Shown here in pieces: positions 16,483 to 31,320 of a DNA stretch of 59,124 bases. Origin of the DNA: Streptacidiphilus carbonis. GTDB lineage: Bacteria; Actinomycetota; Actinomycetes; Streptomycetales; Streptomycetaceae. Under the pieces are notes generated by a model, which was given only the letters and a program-made list of their open reading frames with translations, made no database searches and was not told the DNA's origin. Made by a program: the position numbers and the translations under genes. The DNA lies in assembly GCF_000787775.1 (NCBI RefSeq), contig NZ_BBPM01000004.1, positions 1-59,124 on the forward strand, given 5' to 3'. The stretch's first letter is position 1. Each line of letters opens with the position of its first letter.

Positions 16483-16496
16483 GTGACAACTGTCAC
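16483..16496. promoter_or_regulatory. 14-bp palindrome upstream of the rbpA-like gene
   Basis: GTGACAACTGTCAC is a perfect 6+2+6 dyad about 155 bases before the GTG of the rbpA-like gene. On the minus strand it contains TTGTCA, a possible -35 box. The rest of the gap (16329-16576) holds no gene. Whether it is an operator is unknown. Confidence 0.35.
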
Positions 16497-16576
16497 TCAT
16501 GATAGGCGGCCGGGCGACACTCCGTCAGCTTTCGGGGCAGGGGTGCTCCGCAGACGTTCTGCCGCCAGCGGGCTGA

Positions 16577-16816
16577 TCAGCCGTTCTTGGCCTTCAGCAG
16601 CAGCGACAGAATGATGATGCAGGCGAACCAACCGACACCCATGAAGATGGTGATGCGGTCGAGGTTGCGCTCGGCGACGGCGGAGCCACCGCCGGTGGAG
16701 GACATACCGCCACCGAACATGTCGGAAAGGCCGCCGCCCTTGCCCTTGTGCAGCAGGACGAGGACGACCATCATCACGCTGAAGAAGATCAACGCGATCG
16801 AGAAGCCGAGGATCAC
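16577..16816 (-). CDS. secG: SecG, preprotein translocase subunit
   Basis: 79 residues. Two membrane helices (about 3-22 and 55-75) flank the conserved cytosolic loop HKGKGGGLSDMFGGG. SecG associates with SecYE in the plasma membrane and assists protein export. The GTG at 16816 (VILGFSIALIFF) matches the family start; longer readings add unrelated residues. It follows tpiA at the end of the glycolytic block, as in other streptomycetes. Confidence 0.93.
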   Translation of the reverse strand: MILGFSIALIFFSVMMVVLVLLHKGKGGGLSDMFGGGMSSTGGGSAVAERNLDRITIFMGVGWFACIIILSLLLKAKNG

Positions 16817-16927
16817 GGCGGGACCAATCTCTCGTAATCGATGTGTGGAGTTGTACTCCAATGTGCCACAGGGCCGGGTCGGCAGGCACCGCCTGTCCGT
16901 CCCGGCCCTGCATACTCTAGACCGAGG

Positions 16928-17716
<789 letters not shown>

Positions 17717-17721
17717 GTGCT

Positions 17722-18927
17722 TCAGTTCTCCAGTGCGGCCAGGCCGGGGAGGGTCTTGCCCTCCAGGTACTCGAGGCTGGCGCCGCCACCCGTCGAGATG
17801 TGTCCGAACTTCTTCTCGTCGAAGCCCAGGATGCGGACGGCTGCGGCCGAGTCGCCGCCGCCGACCACCGAGAACGCGTCGCCGTCGGCCAGCGCCTCGG
17901 CGACGGCCCGGGTGCCCGCGGCGAAGTCCGGGTGCTCGAAGACGCCCATCGGGCCGTTCCAGAACACCGTCGCCGCGTCCGCCAGCTTGGCCGCGAACAG
18001 CTCGCCGGTGGCCGGGCCGAGGTCCAGGCCGATCTTGCCGGCCGGCATCGCGTCGGCGGCGACCACCTCGAAGTCCTCGACCGGGGTCTTGGCCTTCAGA
18101 TCGGGGAAGCTCGCGGAGACCGCGACGTCGACGGGGAGCACGAACTCCACGCCGTTCTTCTCGGCGCGCGCCAGGTACTCCAGCACGACCGGGATCTGGT
18201 CCTCCTGCAGCAGGCTGCTGCCGACGTCGTGGCCCTGCGCCTTGAGGAAGGTGAAGGCCATGCCGCCGCCGATGAGGATCCGGTCGGCCTTGCCCAGCAG
18301 GTTGTCGATCACGCCGAGCTTGTCGGAGACCTTGGAGCCGCCGAGCACCACCACGTAGGGGCGCTCGACCTGCTCGGTGAGCCGCTTGAGCACGCCGACC
18401 TCGGTGGCGATCAGCAGGCCGACGGCGTGCGGCAGCCGGGCCGGCAGGTCGAAGACGGAGGCGTGCTTGCGGTGCACGGCGCCGAAGCCGTCGCCGACGT
18501 AGAGGTCCGCCAGGGCCGCCAGCCGGTCCGCGAAGGCGCCGCGCTCGGCGTCGTCCTTGCTGGTCTCGCCCGCGTTGAAGCGCAGGTTCTCCAGCAGCGC
18601 GACCTGGCCGTCCTTGAGGGCGGCCGTGGTGGCGGCGGCGCTGTCGCCGACGGTGTCGGTCGCGAAGGCGACGTCCTGGCCGAGGATGGCGCCTAGGCGC
18701 ACCGCGACCGGCGCCAGGCTGTACTGCGGGTCGGGCGCGCCCTTGGGACGGCCCAGGTGGGAGGCGACGATCACCTTGGCGCCGGCCGCGGCCAGCTTGG
18801 CGATGGTCGGCGCGACGGCGCGGATCCGGCCGTCGTCGGTGATGTCGGTGCCGGACAGCGGCACATTGAGGTCGGCGCGGACGAACACCCGCTTGCCTGC
18901 GACGTCGAGGTCGTCGATGGTCTGCAC
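17722..18927 (-). CDS. pgk: Phosphoglycerate kinase
   Basis: 401 residues, normal for bacterial Pgk. RADLNVPL and SHLGRPKG near the N-terminus bind 3-phosphoglycerate; [19 protein letters not shown] and [12 protein letters not shown] mark the nucleotide side. Substrate-level ATP formation in glycolysis. GTG start at 18927 with AGGAG 9 bases upstream. A strong hairpin lies between gap and pgk, so pgk-tpiA may be transcribed less than gap or from its own promoter. Confidence 0.98.
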   Translation of the reverse strand: MQTIDDLDVAGKRVFVRADLNVPLSGTDITDDGRIRAVAPTIAKLAAAGAKVIVASHLGRPKGAPDPQYSLAPVAVRLGAILGQDVAFATDTVGDSAAATTAALKDGQVALLENLRFNAGETSKDDAERGAFADRLAALADLYVGDGFGAVHRKHASVFDLPARLPHAVGLLIATEVGVLKRLTEQVERPYVVVLGGSKVSDKLGVIDNLLGKADRILIGGGMAFTFLKAQGHDVGSSLLQEDQIPVVLEYLARAEKNGVEFVLPVDVAVSASFPDLKAKTPVEDFEVVAADAMPAGKIGLDLGPATGELFAAKLADAATVFWNGPMGVFEHPDFAAGTRAVAEALADGDAFSVVGGGDSAAAVRILGFDEKKFGHISTGGGASLEYLEGKTLPGLAALEN

Positions 18928-18979
18928 GTCAGAACGCTCCTGGGGAGGTGGTACGACGGATGGAGGTGGGTCATGAGAA

Positions 18980-19011
18980 CAGGACCCGGACCTTTCGAAG
19001 TCCGGGTCCTG
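18980..19011 (-). terminator. Hairpin between gap and pgk
   Basis: A perfect 12-base-pair stem (18980-18991 with 19000-19011) closes an 8-base loop containing TTCGAA. It lies directly after the gap stop on the minus strand and probably terminates or attenuates the gap transcript before pgk. Confidence 0.65.
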
Positions 19012-19040
19012 CTCCGTCTACTTCTCTTCCGCGCAGCTCG

Positions 19041-20216
<1,176 letters not shown>

Positions 20217-20286
20217 TCACGGGGATTTCACCGGTATTTCCGTGGATTACCGCGGTGCCCGATGCGCGAACGGGTGTACGTCGGCC

Positions 20287-21348
20287 TCAGTGCGCGGCCA
20301 GCTCCTGTGCGCCGTAGGCGCCGGACCGGTGCGGCTCGCCGCCGTACCCGTCGCCGCCGTAGGAGTCGCCACCGTAGGAGTCGCCCTCGGAGAGGTTGTG
20401 CTCGGTGCTGGGCAGCCCCAGCTCCGAGGCCCGTTTGTCGGCCATCGCCAGCAGCCGGCGGATCCGCCCGGCCACCGCGTCCTTGGTCAGCGGCGGGTCG
20501 GCCAGCGAGCCCAGCTCCTCCAGCGAGGCCTGCTTGTGCTCCATCCGCAGCCGTCCGGCGGCGGCCAGGTGCTCCGGGACCTCCTCGCCGAGGATCTCCA
20601 GCGCCCGCTGCACCCGCGCGCCGGCGGCCACCGCGGCACGGGCCGAGCGGCGCAGGTTGGCGTCGTCGAAGTTGGCCAGCCGGTTGGCGGTCGCCCGGAC
20701 CTCGCGGCGCATCCGCCGCTCCTCCCAGGCCAGCACCGACTCGTGCGCGCCCAGCCGGGTCAGCAGCGCGCCGATGGCGTCGCCGTCCCTGATCACCACC
20801 CGGTCCACCCCGCGCACCTCGCGGGCCTTGGCCGGGATGCCGAGCCGCCGCGCCGCGCCGACCAGGGCCAGCGCCGCCTCGGAGCCGGGGCAGGTGATCT
20901 CCAGCGAGGAGGACCTGCCGGGCTCGGTGAGCGAGCCGTGCGCCAGGAAGGCTCCGCGCCAGGCCGCCTCGGCGTCGCAGGTCGCCCCGGACACCACCGC
21001 CGGGGGGAGGCCCCGGATCGGCCGTCCGCGCCCGTCCACCAGCCCGGTCTGCCGGGCCAGCAGATCGCCGTCCTTCACCACCCGCACCACGTACCGGCTG
21101 CCGCGTCGCAGACCGCCGGGGGCCATCACCACCAGGTCGGAGGAGTGTCCGAAGATCTCCAACAGGTCCTTGCGCAACCGCCGTGCCGCAACGCCGGTGT
21201 CCAGCTCCGCCTCGATCACGATGCGTCCGCTCACCAGGTGCAGACCGCCCGCGAACCGCAGGATCGCCGACACCTCCGCCTTGCGGCAACAGGCCCGGGT
21301 GACGGGGAGCCGGCTGATTTCGTCCTTCACCGCTGCCGTCATCGCCAT
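20287..21348 (-). CDS. whiA: WhiA, sporulation transcription factor
   Basis: 353 residues. The N-terminal two-thirds is the LAGLIDADG-like domain ([15 protein letters not shown], then [16 protein letters not shown]) and the C-terminal part carries the helix-turn-helix ([23 protein letters not shown]). WhiA works with WhiB to switch on sporulation septation genes and binds GACAC-type sites. It is about 24 residues longer than usual because of a tail with SYGGD-type repeats ([16 protein letters not shown]). The start at 21348 gives the usual MAMTAAV; MTAAV at 21342 is also possible. Overlaps yvcK by 10 bases. Confidence 0.95.
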   Translation of the reverse strand: MAMTAAVKDEISRLPVTRACCRKAEVSAILRFAGGLHLVSGRIVIEAELDTGVAARRLRKDLLEIFGHSSDLVVMAPGGLRRGSRYVVRVVKDGDLLARQTGLVDGRGRPIRGLPPAVVSGATCDAEAAWRGAFLAHGSLTEPGRSSSLEITCPGSEAALALVGAARRLGIPAKAREVRGVDRVVIRDGDAIGALLTRLGAHESVLAWEERRMRREVRATANRLANFDDANLRRSARAAVAAGARVQRALEILGEEVPEHLAAAGRLRMEHKQASLEELGSLADPPLTKDAVAGRIRRLLAMADKRASELGLPSTEHNLSEGDSYGGDSYGGDGYGGEPHRSGAYGAQELAAH

Positions 21349-22349
21349 GGCGCGATCCTTCCATGCATCCTGAAGATCCGGTCGTACGCTGCGGCCAGAA
21401 GCTCCGGGTCGTGTCGCCCGGAGGAGCCGTCCGTGGCTGCGACGTTGTCGAGTACCAGTTCGGCTCCGAGACGCTTGGCCGCGCTGCGCAGAGCCTCGGG
21501 GTCGGCCACCGTGCCCGCGTTGGCGAGCACGAAGTCCACGGTGAGGTCCGGGGCGTGGGCCCCGAGCACCTCCAGGTGGCGCTGCGGCGAGAAGCCCTCG
21601 GTCTCCCCCGGCTGCGCCACCAGGTTGAGCGCCAGCACCTTCCGGGACCGGGTCTGCACCAGGGCGTCCCGCAGGTCCGGGACCATCAGGTGCGGCAGCA
21701 CGCTGGTGAACCACGAGCCCGGGCCGAGCACCACCCAGTCCGCCTGGAGCACCGCGGCCACCGCCTCGGGCACCGCCGGCGGGTCCTGCGGCAGCAGCCG
21801 CACCGACTCCACCTCCCCCGGGGTGACCGCGACTTCGGCCTGCCCGCGGACGGTGGAGAGCCGCTCGGGACGGTCCGGGTCCAGGCCGCGCACGGTGGCC
21901 TCGATGTCCAGCGGCACCGCGGACATGGGCAGCACCCGGCCGTGCGCGCCGAGCAGTCTGCCGACGTACGCCAGCGCCTCGACCGGGTCGCCGAGCTTCT
22001 CCCACAGGGCCACGATCAGCAGGTTCCCCACCGCGTGGCCGTGCAGTTCGCCGTCGCTCTGGAAGCGGTGCTGGATCACCTCGGACCAGGTCCGGCCCCA
22101 GTCGTCGTCGCCGCACAGCGCGGCCAGCGCCTTGCGCAGGTCACCGGGCGGCAGCACGCCCAACTCGGCACGCAGGCGCCCGCTGGAGCCGCCGTCGTCG
22201 GCGACGGTGACCACCGCGGTGAGGTCGCCGGTCAGTCTCCGCAGGGCCCGCAGCGAGGCCGCCAGACCCTGACCGCCGCCCAGGGCGGTGATCATCGGAG
22301 CGCCCCGGCGTCGCGCCTGCTGCCGTCCAGCAACGATGTGTGACGCCAC
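21339..22349 (-). CDS. yvcK: YvcK/CuvA-family protein (gluconeogenesis factor)
   Basis: 336 residues, Rossmann-type fold related to 2-phospho-L-lactate transferase (CofD). [12 protein letters not shown] is the N-terminal loop, [12 protein letters not shown] and HAVGNLL are family signatures. YvcK binds UDP-sugars and influences carbon flow into cell wall precursors. GTG at 22349 with GAGGGG close upstream. It is the third gene of uvrC-rapZ-yvcK-whiA. Confidence 0.94.
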   Translation of the reverse strand: MASHIVAGRQQARRRGAPMITALGGGQGLAASLRALRRLTGDLTAVVTVADDGGSSGRLRAELGVLPPGDLRKALAALCGDDDWGRTWSEVIQHRFQSDGELHGHAVGNLLIVALWEKLGDPVEALAYVGRLLGAHGRVLPMSAVPLDIEATVRGLDPDRPERLSTVRGQAEVAVTPGEVESVRLLPQDPPAVPEAVAAVLQADWVVLGPGSWFTSVLPHLMVPDLRDALVQTRSRKVLALNLVAQPGETEGFSPQRHLEVLGAHAPDLTVDFVLANAGTVADPEALRSAAKRLGAELVLDNVAATDGSSGRHDPELLAAAYDRIFRMHGRIAPWR

Positions 22350-22409
22350 TCGTGCCCCTCGTCCGTCCGCGCTGCAGTTTTCTTCGGGGCCGTGCCCGGG
22401 CTCCGGCCG

Positions 22410-23291
22410 CTACTCGCGCCCCATGTCCCGGTGCACCAGCACCGTCTCCAGCCCGTCGGCGATCAAGCGCTTCGCCAGCCGCTCCGACATCGCCACACTG
22501 CGGTGCTTCCCTCCGGTGCAGCCTACGGCAAGTGTCATATAGCGCTTGCCTTCCCGGCGATAGCCCTCGGTGACGATCCGGAGCAGATCCGCGTACTGGT
22601 CCAGGAACTCCTTGGCGCCCGGCTGGTCGAAGACGTAGCGGGCCACCTCCTCGTCCGTGCCGGTGCGCGGGCGCAGTTCGGGGACCCAGTGCGGATTGGG
22701 CAGGAAGCGGCAGTCCACCACCAGGTCGGCGTCGACCGGCAGGCCGTACTTGAAGCCGAAGGACATCACCGTGGCCCGGAGCTGCGGCTCCTGGTCGTCG
22801 GAGAACTGGGCGTCCATCTTGGCGCGCAGCTCATGGACGTTGAGGCTGGAGGTGTCGATCACCAGGTCGGCCTCGCCGCGCAGGTCGCGCAGCAGGGTGC
22901 GCTCCTGTTCGATGCCGTCCACGATCCGGCCGTCGCCCTGCAGCGGGTGCGGCCGGCGCACGCTCTCGAAACGGCGCACCAGGGCGTCGTCGGAGGCCTC
23001 CAGGAAGAGCACCCGCAACCGGACGCCGCGCCGCTCCAGGTCCTCCAGGGAGGCCAGCAGGTCGTCGAAGAAGCTGCGGCCGCGCACATCCACGACGGCG
23101 CCTATCCGCGCCACCGCGCCCTGCGAGCGCGCGCCGAGGTCGACCATCGTCGGTATCAGCGACGGCGGCAGGTTGTCGACGACGAACCAACCGAGGTCCT
23201 CCAGGCACTTCGCGGCCGTACTGCGGCCGGCCCCGGACATACCGGAGATGATCACCAGCTCGGGTACGTTCTCACCGCCGGACTCACTCAC
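22410..23291 (-). CDS. rapZ: RapZ-family nucleotide-binding protein
   Basis: 293 residues. The P-loop is GMSGAGRST (17-25), with Arg in place of the usual Walker Lys, as in other streptomycete members. The C-terminal domain has [17 protein letters not shown]. In enterobacteria RapZ binds glucosamine-6-phosphate and small RNAs; in actinomycetes the function is unsettled. The GTG start overlaps the uvrC stop (GTGA). Confidence 0.94.
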   Translation of the reverse strand: MSESGGENVPELVIISGMSGAGRSTAAKCLEDLGWFVVDNLPPSLIPTMVDLGARSQGAVARIGAVVDVRGRSFFDDLLASLEDLERRGVRLRVLFLEASDDALVRRFESVRRPHPLQGDGRIVDGIEQERTLLRDLRGEADLVIDTSSLNVHELRAKMDAQFSDDQEPQLRATVMSFGFKYGLPVDADLVVDCRFLPNPHWVPELRPRTGTDEEVARYVFDQPGAKEFLDQYADLLRIVTEGYRREGKRYMTLAVGCTGGKHRSVAMSERLAKRLIADGLETVLVHRDMGRE

Positions 23292-25318
23292 GTGGGCTCC
23301 CCTGTTTCGGACATGTCGTCCTTCTTCTCATTGGTGTCAACGCCCGGCACGGGCTCCGGCTTCCCGTTTTCACTCGCATGAGTGACATGGTCACCGGGTT
23401 CCTCGAGGATCTCACCGGTCGCCGTGTTGACCGCAGGGGCCGAAGGCCGCTTCTCGGCCAGCGCCGCGGCCACCGCCTCGGCGGTCCGCCGGCCGACGCC
23501 GGGGACCTCGCAGATCTCCTCCACTGTCGCCGCCCTGAGCCGCTTCAGCGACCCGAAGTGCTTGAGCAGCGCCTGCCGCCGGCTCTCCCCGAGCCCCGGC
23601 ACCGAATCCAGGGCGCCGGTGGTGAGCCGCTTGGCGCGCTTCTGCCGCTGGTAGCTGATCGCGAAGCGGTGCGCCTCGTCCCGGACCCGCTGCAGCAGGT
23701 AGAGGCCCTCGCTGCTGCGCGGCAGCACCACCGGGTCGTCCTCGTCCGGCAGCCAGACCTCCTCCAGCCGCTTGGCCAGGCCGCAGAGCGCCACATCGGT
23801 GACGCCCAGCTCGGTCAGCGCCCGCTGGGCCGCCGCGACCTGCGGCTCGCCGCCGTCCACCACGATCAGCTGCGGCGGGTAGGCGAACCGGCGCGGCTTG
23901 CCGGTCTCCTCGTCCCGCTCGCTCGGCTGCTCCTGGTGCCGGAAGCGGCGGGTGATCACCTCGTGCATCGAGCGGACGTCGTCCTGGCCCTCGAAGCCCT
24001 TGATGGCGAACCGGCGGTACTCGGACTTGCGGGCCAGCCCGTCCTCGAACACCACCATGGAGGCGACCACGTCCTGCCCCTGGAGGTGGGAGATGTCGTA
24101 GCACTCGATCCGCAGCGGAGCGGTCTCGAGATCGAGCGCGTCGGCGATCTCCTGGAGTGCGACGCTGCGGGTGGTCAGGTCCGCGGCGCGCTTGGTCTTG
24201 TGCAGGGCCAGGGCCTGGGCGGCGTTGCGCTCCACGGTGACCATCAGCTCGCGCTTGTCGCCGCGCTGCGGCACCCGCAGGTCCACCGCGCCGCCCCGGC
24301 GTTCGCCCAGCCACACCGCCACCGGCTCCAGCGGCTGCGGCAGCGCCGGCACCAGCACCTCGCGCGGGACGGCCTCGCCGGTCTCCTCCCCGTACAGCTG
24401 CAGCAGCGCGTGCTCGACCAGGCCGGCCGTGTCGACGTTCTCGACCTTGTCGGTGACCCAGCCGCGCTGCCCCCTGACCCGGCCGCCGCGGACGTGGAAG
24501 ATCTGGACCGCGGCCTCGAGTTCGTCCTCGGCGATGGCCAGCAGGTCGGCGTCGGTGCCGTCGGAGAGCACGACCGCGTTCTTCTCCATGGCGCGGTTCA
24601 GCGCCTCGATGTCGTCGCGCAGCCGTCCGGCCCGCTCGTACTCCATCTCGGCGGCGGCCTCCTTCATCTCCCGTTCCAGCCGGCGGAGATAGGTGCCGGT
24701 GCGGCCGGCCATGAAGTCGCAGAACTCCTCGGCGAGTTCACGGTGCTGCTCCGGGGTGACCCGGCCCACGCAGGGCGCCGAGCACTTCCCGATGTAGCCC
24801 AGCAGGCAGGGCCGGCCGACCTGTTCCGCACGCTTGAACACCCCGGCGGAACAGGTGCGCACCGGGAAGACCCGCAGCAACAGGTCCACCGTCTCCCGGA
24901 TCGCCCAGGCGTGACCGTACGGGCCGAAATAGCGCACCCCGCGCTTCTTGGGCCCGCGCATCACCTGCACCCGGGGGAACTCCTCGTTCAGCGTCACCGC
25001 CAGCGAGGGGTAGCTCTTGTCGTCGCGGTACTTGACGTTGAAGCGCGGGTCGAACTCCTTGATCCAGCTGTACTCCAGCTGCAGCGCCTCGACCTCGGTG
25101 CCGACCACGGTCCACTCCACCGAGGCGGCGGTGGTGACCATCTGCCGGGTACGCGGGTGCAGGTTGGCCAGGTCCTGGAAGTAGGAGGACAGCCTGGGCC
25201 GCAGGCTCTTCGCCTTGCCGACGTAGATCACCCGCGAGTTGGCGTCACGGAACTTGTAGACGCCGGGCGACGTCGGAATCTGCCCCGGTGCTGGACGGTA
25301 CGTGGACGGGTCGGCCAT
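23288..25318 (-). CDS. uvrC: UvrC, excinuclease ABC subunit C
   Basis: 676 residues. GIY-YIG nuclease at about 18-95 (GVYKFRD...[10 protein letters not shown]) makes the 3' incision, a UVR motif ([17 protein letters not shown]) contacts UvrB, an RNase-H-like domain makes the 5' incision, and helix-hairpin-helix repeats ([29 protein letters not shown]) follow. The tail to the end is charged and not conserved. The ATG at 25318 gives [21 protein letters not shown]. First gene of uvrC-rapZ-yvcK-whiA. Confidence 0.97.
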   Translation of the reverse strand: MADPSTYRPAPGQIPTSPGVYKFRDANSRVIYVGKAKSLRPRLSSYFQDLANLHPRTRQMVTTAASVEWTVVGTEVEALQLEYSWIKEFDPRFNVKYRDDKSYPSLAVTLNEEFPRVQVMRGPKKRGVRYFGPYGHAWAIRETVDLLLRVFPVRTCSAGVFKRAEQVGRPCLLGYIGKCSAPCVGRVTPEQHRELAEEFCDFMAGRTGTYLRRLEREMKEAAAEMEYERAGRLRDDIEALNRAMEKNAVVLSDGTDADLLAIAEDELEAAVQIFHVRGGRVRGQRGWVTDKVENVDTAGLVEHALLQLYGEETGEAVPREVLVPALPQPLEPVAVWLGERRGGAVDLRVPQRGDKRELMVTVERNAAQALALHKTKRAADLTTRSVALQEIADALDLETAPLRIECYDISHLQGQDVVASMVVFEDGLARKSEYRRFAIKGFEGQDDVRSMHEVITRRFRHQEQPSERDEETGKPRRFAYPPQLIVVDGGEPQVAAAQRALTELGVTDVALCGLAKRLEEVWLPDEDDPVVLPRSSEGLYLLQRVRDEAHRFAISYQRQKRAKRLTTGALDSVPGLGESRRQALLKHFGSLKRLRAATVEEICEVPGVGRRTAEAVAAALAEKRPSAPAVNTATGEILEEPGDHVTHASENGKPEPVPGVDTNEKKDDMSETGEPT

Positions 25319-25403
25319 GGGATTACCGTACCTACTGGCGGTGACATTCCCGCTTGTCCACCCTGCACAGAGCGCGGGGGTCCTGATAGGACGGTCAGGA
25401 CGT

Positions 25404-25871
25404 TCAGGCGGTGACGACCAGCTTGCCGTTCTGCACGGCCACTGTCCTGGCGGGGAGCGCGCTGGTCGCCGGGCCGTTGGCGACGGAGCCGTCGGCGATC
25501 TTGAACTGGCTGCCGTGGCAGGGACACTGGATGGTGCCGTCCTGCACGCCGTCGACCAGGCAGCCGGCGTGGGTGCAGACGGCGCTGAACGCCTTGAACC
25601 GGCCGGAAGTCGGCTGGGTGACCACGACCTTCTCGTCCTTGTAGACCTTGCCGCCGCCCACCGGGACGTCGCTGGTCGGGCCCAGCGTGGTCGGCCCGGA
25701 GGCGGCGTTGGTGCTGCCGGAGGAGGACGAGCAGGCGGCGAGCGCCAGGCCGGCGACACCGGCCACGCCCACCGCGGCGGCGCCGCGCAGCAGTCCGCGC
25801 CGGTCGGTGCCGCAGCCCTCGCAGGCGGCGGTCTCCTGGGCAGGGGCGGGGGCGGCGTCGAACTGGGTCAT
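25404..25871 (-). CDS. Tat-exported Rieske [2Fe-2S] lipoprotein
   Basis: 155 residues. Twin-arginine region [11 protein letters not shown] (Arg24-Arg25), hydrophobic stretch and lipobox ALAAC (Cys47) mark export by Tat and lipid anchoring. The Rieske cluster ligands are Cys99/His101 in CTHAGC and Cys116/His119 in CPCHG; both outer cysteines for the disulfide (Cys104, Cys118) are present. It is a stand-alone ferredoxin-like protein, not the cytochrome bc1 subunit; the electron partner is unknown. GGAG precedes the ATG at 25871. Confidence 0.88.
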   Translation of the reverse strand: MTQFDAAPAPAQETAACEGCGTDRRGLLRGAAAVGVAGVAGLALAACSSSSGSTNAASGPTTLGPTSDVPVGGGKVYKDEKVVVTQPTSGRFKAFSAVCTHAGCLVDGVQDGTIQCPCHGSQFKIADGSVANGPATSALPARTVAVQNGKLVVTA

Positions 25872-25919
25872 GATCGTGGGGCTCCGTCGGCAGGTGCGGC
25901 GGTGCACCACGCCCAACGC

Positions 25920-25955
25920 GGTGCACCCGGGGCGGCTTGCGGCCCCGGGTGCACC
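25920..25955 (-). terminator. Terminator downstream of uvrA
   Basis: Perfect 14-base-pair stem (25920-25933 with 25942-25955) and an 8-base loop, 20 bases past the uvrA stop on the minus strand and just before the Rieske gene's upstream region. Confidence 0.7.
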
Positions 25956-25974
25956 CTATGCGGCGTTGCTGTGA

Positions 25975-28956
<2,982 letters not shown>

Positions 28957-29040
28957 GCTTCTGCGCCTTCCGGATTGTGTGGGGACGTCGGGCGGCTCTG
29001 GATGGGGCGATCCGGCACCGCCCGACGCTCAGACTCTATG

Positions 29041-29054
29041 GGAGCACGTGTTCG
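29041..29054 (-). promoter_or_regulatory. LexA-like SOS box upstream of uvrA
   Basis: On the minus strand CGAACACGTGCTCC differs from the actinobacterial LexA consensus CGAACRNRYGTTCG by two positions, and a TAGAGT -10-like box follows on the uvrA side. The rest of the 236-base gap to the divergent isomerase-like gene shows no further gene. Confidence 0.6.
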
Positions 29055-29192
29055 ATTTCTGAGGCAATCGAGAACCGTCACCCGAAGGGATGAACACGAC
29101 GCTAGCGTGAGACCTTCCCCACCGTGGGAAACGAGAGAAAACGAAGCGGGACACGCACACCCGGACCCGCACCGGACGTGACGGGAGACACA

Positions 29193-29927
29193 ATGACCGC
29201 CCCCGACCGAATCCCCACCCGGACCATGGCCCAGGCCGCCGAGTCCGCGGCACGACTGCTGCGCAGCGTCGAGGAGATGGCCCCCGAGCAGGTCCAGCAG
29301 CGCTCCGCACTGCCCGGCTGGACCCGCGGCCATGTGCTCACCCACATCTCGCGCAACGCCGACGCGCTCTGCAACCTGCTGCGCGGTGCGCGCATCTCGC
29401 AGTCCGTCCCGATGTACCCGAGCCCGGAGGCTCGCGAGCGCGACATCGAGGACGGCGCCAAGCGGCCGCCGGCCGACCAGTTGGCCGACCTGCGCGCCTC
29501 CGGGCTGCGTTTCACCGCCGCCACCGAGGCGATGCCGGACGAGGCCTGGTCGTTCGAGGTCCCGCACCGGCTCGGCCCCTTCCCCGCCTTCGGCGTCCCG
29601 TACAAGCGGGTCTCCGAGATCGAGTACCACCATGTCGACCTGGGCCTGGACTACACCCCGGCGCACTGGCCGACCGAATTCGTCACCCGTGAGCTGACCT
29701 CGCTCACCAACCGCTTCCGCGACTCCGCGGACCTGCCGTCGCTGCGGCTGCACGACTCCGACGCCGACACCACCTACCGCATCGGCGCCGGTCCGCAGCA
29801 GGGACCCGAGCCGCTGCGGCTCTCCGGACCGGCCCGGGCGCTGGTCGCCTGGCTCTCCGGCCGCGCCGACGGCTCCGCGCTGGGCGCGGCCGCCGCCGAC
29901 CTGCCGGCGCTCCCGCCGCTAGGCTGA
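29193..29927 (+). CDS. Maleylpyruvate isomerase family mycothiol-dependent enzyme
   Basis: 244 residues. The N-terminal DinB-like bundle has the metal ligands expected for mycothiol-dependent maleylpyruvate isomerase: His51 in GHVLTHISRNADAL and EIEYHHVDLGLDY (Glu142/144, His146/147). A C-terminal SCP2-like domain follows (LRLSGPARALVAWLSGRADG). It uses mycothiol, the actinomycete thiol; the true substrate is not known. GGGAGA lies 5 bases before the ATG at 29193. The MBL-fold gene starts 4 bases after its stop, so both form an operon. Confidence 0.85.
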   Translation: MTAPDRIPTRTMAQAAESAARLLRSVEEMAPEQVQQRSALPGWTRGHVLTHISRNADALCNLLRGARISQSVPMYPSPEARERDIEDGAKRPPADQLADLRASGLRFTAATEAMPDEAWSFEVPHRLGPFPAFGVPYKRVSEIEYHHVDLGLDYTPAHWPTEFVTRELTSLTNRFRDSADLPSLRLHDSDADTTYRIGAGPQQGPEPLRLSGPARALVAWLSGRADGSALGAAAADLPALPPLG

Positions 29928-29931
29928 CGCC

Positions 29932-30585
29932 ATGTCGTACCACGGAGCGGTGAAGGTCGGCGGGACACCCGCGGTGCGGGAGCTCCCGCAGCTCATGATC
30001 ACCAAAGTGGCCGTCGGGCCCATGAACAACAACGCGTACCTGCTACGCTGCCGGTCCACCGACCAGCAGTTGCTGATCGACGCCGCCGCGGACGCACCGG
30101 TCCTGCTGGAGACCGTCGGCGGCAGCCTCTCCACCGTGGTCACCACCCACCGGCACCAGGACCACTGGAACGCCCTCGCCGCCGTCGTCCAGGCCACCGG
30201 CGCCCGCACGGCGGCCGGCCGCCTGGATGCCGAGGGCATCCCGGTCCCCACCGACCTGCTCCTCGACGACGGCGACGCACTCCGCTTCGGCGAGGTCGAG
30301 CTCGCCGTCCACCACCTGGCGGGCCACACCCCGGGCGCGATCGCCCTGGTCTACGACGACCCCAAGGGCCACCCCCACCTCTTCACCGGCGACTGCCTCT
30401 TCCCCGGCGGCATCGGCAACACCTGGGGCGACCCCGCGGCCTTCACCAGGCTCCTCGACGGCGTCGAGGCCAAACTCTTCGCCCGCCTCCCCGACGAGAC
30501 CTGGGTCTACCCCGGCCACGGCGACGACACCACCCTCGGCACCGAACGCCCCCACCTCACCGAATGGCGCACCCGCGGCTGGTAG
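29932..30585 (+). CDS. MBL-fold metallo-hydrolase
   Basis: 217 residues. THRHQDHWNA (72-81, HxHxDH), the later GHTPGA, the metal-bridging Asp in TGDCLF and His in YPGHGDD complete the dinuclear metal site of glyoxalase II-like hydrolases. Thiol-ester or thiol-adduct hydrolysis is likely; pairing with a mycothiol-dependent enzyme suggests a role in mycothiol-linked detoxification, an inference from the operon. A 10-base-pair hairpin follows at 30628-30660. Confidence 0.85.
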   Translation: MSYHGAVKVGGTPAVRELPQLMITKVAVGPMNNNAYLLRCRSTDQQLLIDAAADAPVLLETVGGSLSTVVTTHRHQDHWNALAAVVQATGARTAAGRLDAEGIPVPTDLLLDDGDALRFGEVELAVHHLAGHTPGAIALVYDDPKGHPHLFTGDCLFPGGIGNTWGDPAAFTRLLDGVEAKLFARLPDETWVYPGHGDDTTLGTERPHLTEWRTRGW

Positions 30586-30627
30586 CCGCTCCGCGAGCGC
30601 CTGCAGCAGCCCTCGCAACCCCCGGGA

Positions 30628-30660
30628 CGGTGCCCCGCATCCACGCGACCCGGGGCACCG
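30628..30660 (+). terminator. Hairpin downstream of the MBL-fold gene
   Basis: CGGTGCCCCG pairs perfectly with CGGGGCACCG across a 13-base loop, 43 bases past the stop. It ends the two-gene operon. The remainder of the gap to 30896 contains a 12-bp palindrome GGCAGTACTGCC (30722-30733) and a short AT-rich stretch (GAATATATATTGAG) before the STAS gene, and no gene that I can support. Confidence 0.5.
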
Positions 30661-30895
30661 GTACGCGACCGGGGGATGCGCGCACACCAAGATCTTGTCC
30701 ATGCTCCGGCAATTTATGCACGGCAGTACTGCCATGGTTGCCGCGGCAGCCGTCCGGCTGTCCGGAGCGCGCCTCCGCTAGGCTCTGACGTGCCGCCTCG
30801 CTGACACATGCGCGGGGAATATATATTGAGACGTGTACACGCCATGCTTGCTTCAACTACCTTGCTCCAGTCACCGTTGGCGCATCGGAGATGAC

Positions 30896-31219
30896 ATGGG
30901 CACCCGTTCAGACATAGCCGTACTCCTGATGGACGGCTCCAGGACCGCAGAGGTCATGCTCACCGGCCGCGTTGACCGGCGGGCCGACGCGATGCTGGCC
31001 GAAGCCCTGGAGCTGCTGCTCACCGATCCGCAGGTGGAGCGCATCGAGATCGACACCGCCATGGTGAACTTCTGCGACCGCGGGGGGCTCACCGTGTTCA
31101 TCCGGGCGCAGCGCCAGGCCGCCCACTTCGGGGTCCCGCTGTACATCGTCCGGGCGGCGCCGCTGGTGCAGCACGTGCTGATGTCCACCGGGCTGACCGC
31201 CATGCTCACGTCGGCCTAG
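30896..31219 (+). CDS. STAS-domain protein (anti-sigma factor antagonist-like)
   Basis: 107 residues covering one STAS domain. The usual phospho-acceptor region D-S-S-G-L reads CDRGGL here (Asp61, Arg62, Gly63), so the serine that anti-sigma kinases phosphorylate is missing. It could be a constitutively active antagonist, a scaffold or a degenerate member. GGAG lies 5 bases before the ATG at 30896. No anti-sigma kinase gene is adjacent. Confidence 0.8.
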   Translation: MGTRSDIAVLLMDGSRTAEVMLTGRVDRRADAMLAEALELLLTDPQVERIEIDTAMVNFCDRGGLTVFIRAQRQAAHFGVPLYIVRAAPLVQHVLMSTGLTAMLTSA

Positions 31220-31320
31220 ACCGCGGCGGCGCGTGGAGCCCGGGCCGCCCGACAGGCGGGAACGCGGCGGCGGAGGGACGATGGCTGCCACCGCAACTGC
31301 CGCGCGAGAGGTTGCCGACC

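Noticed and set aside
25319-25403. Possible leaderless promoter (TACGGT) before uvrC
   Set aside because: The -10-like box is well placed but no -35 box at 16-19 bases could be found, so it was not listed as a promoter.
23378-25414. Long plus-strand frame antisense to uvrC
   Set aside because: Shadow of uvrC; low-complexity translation and no ribosome site.
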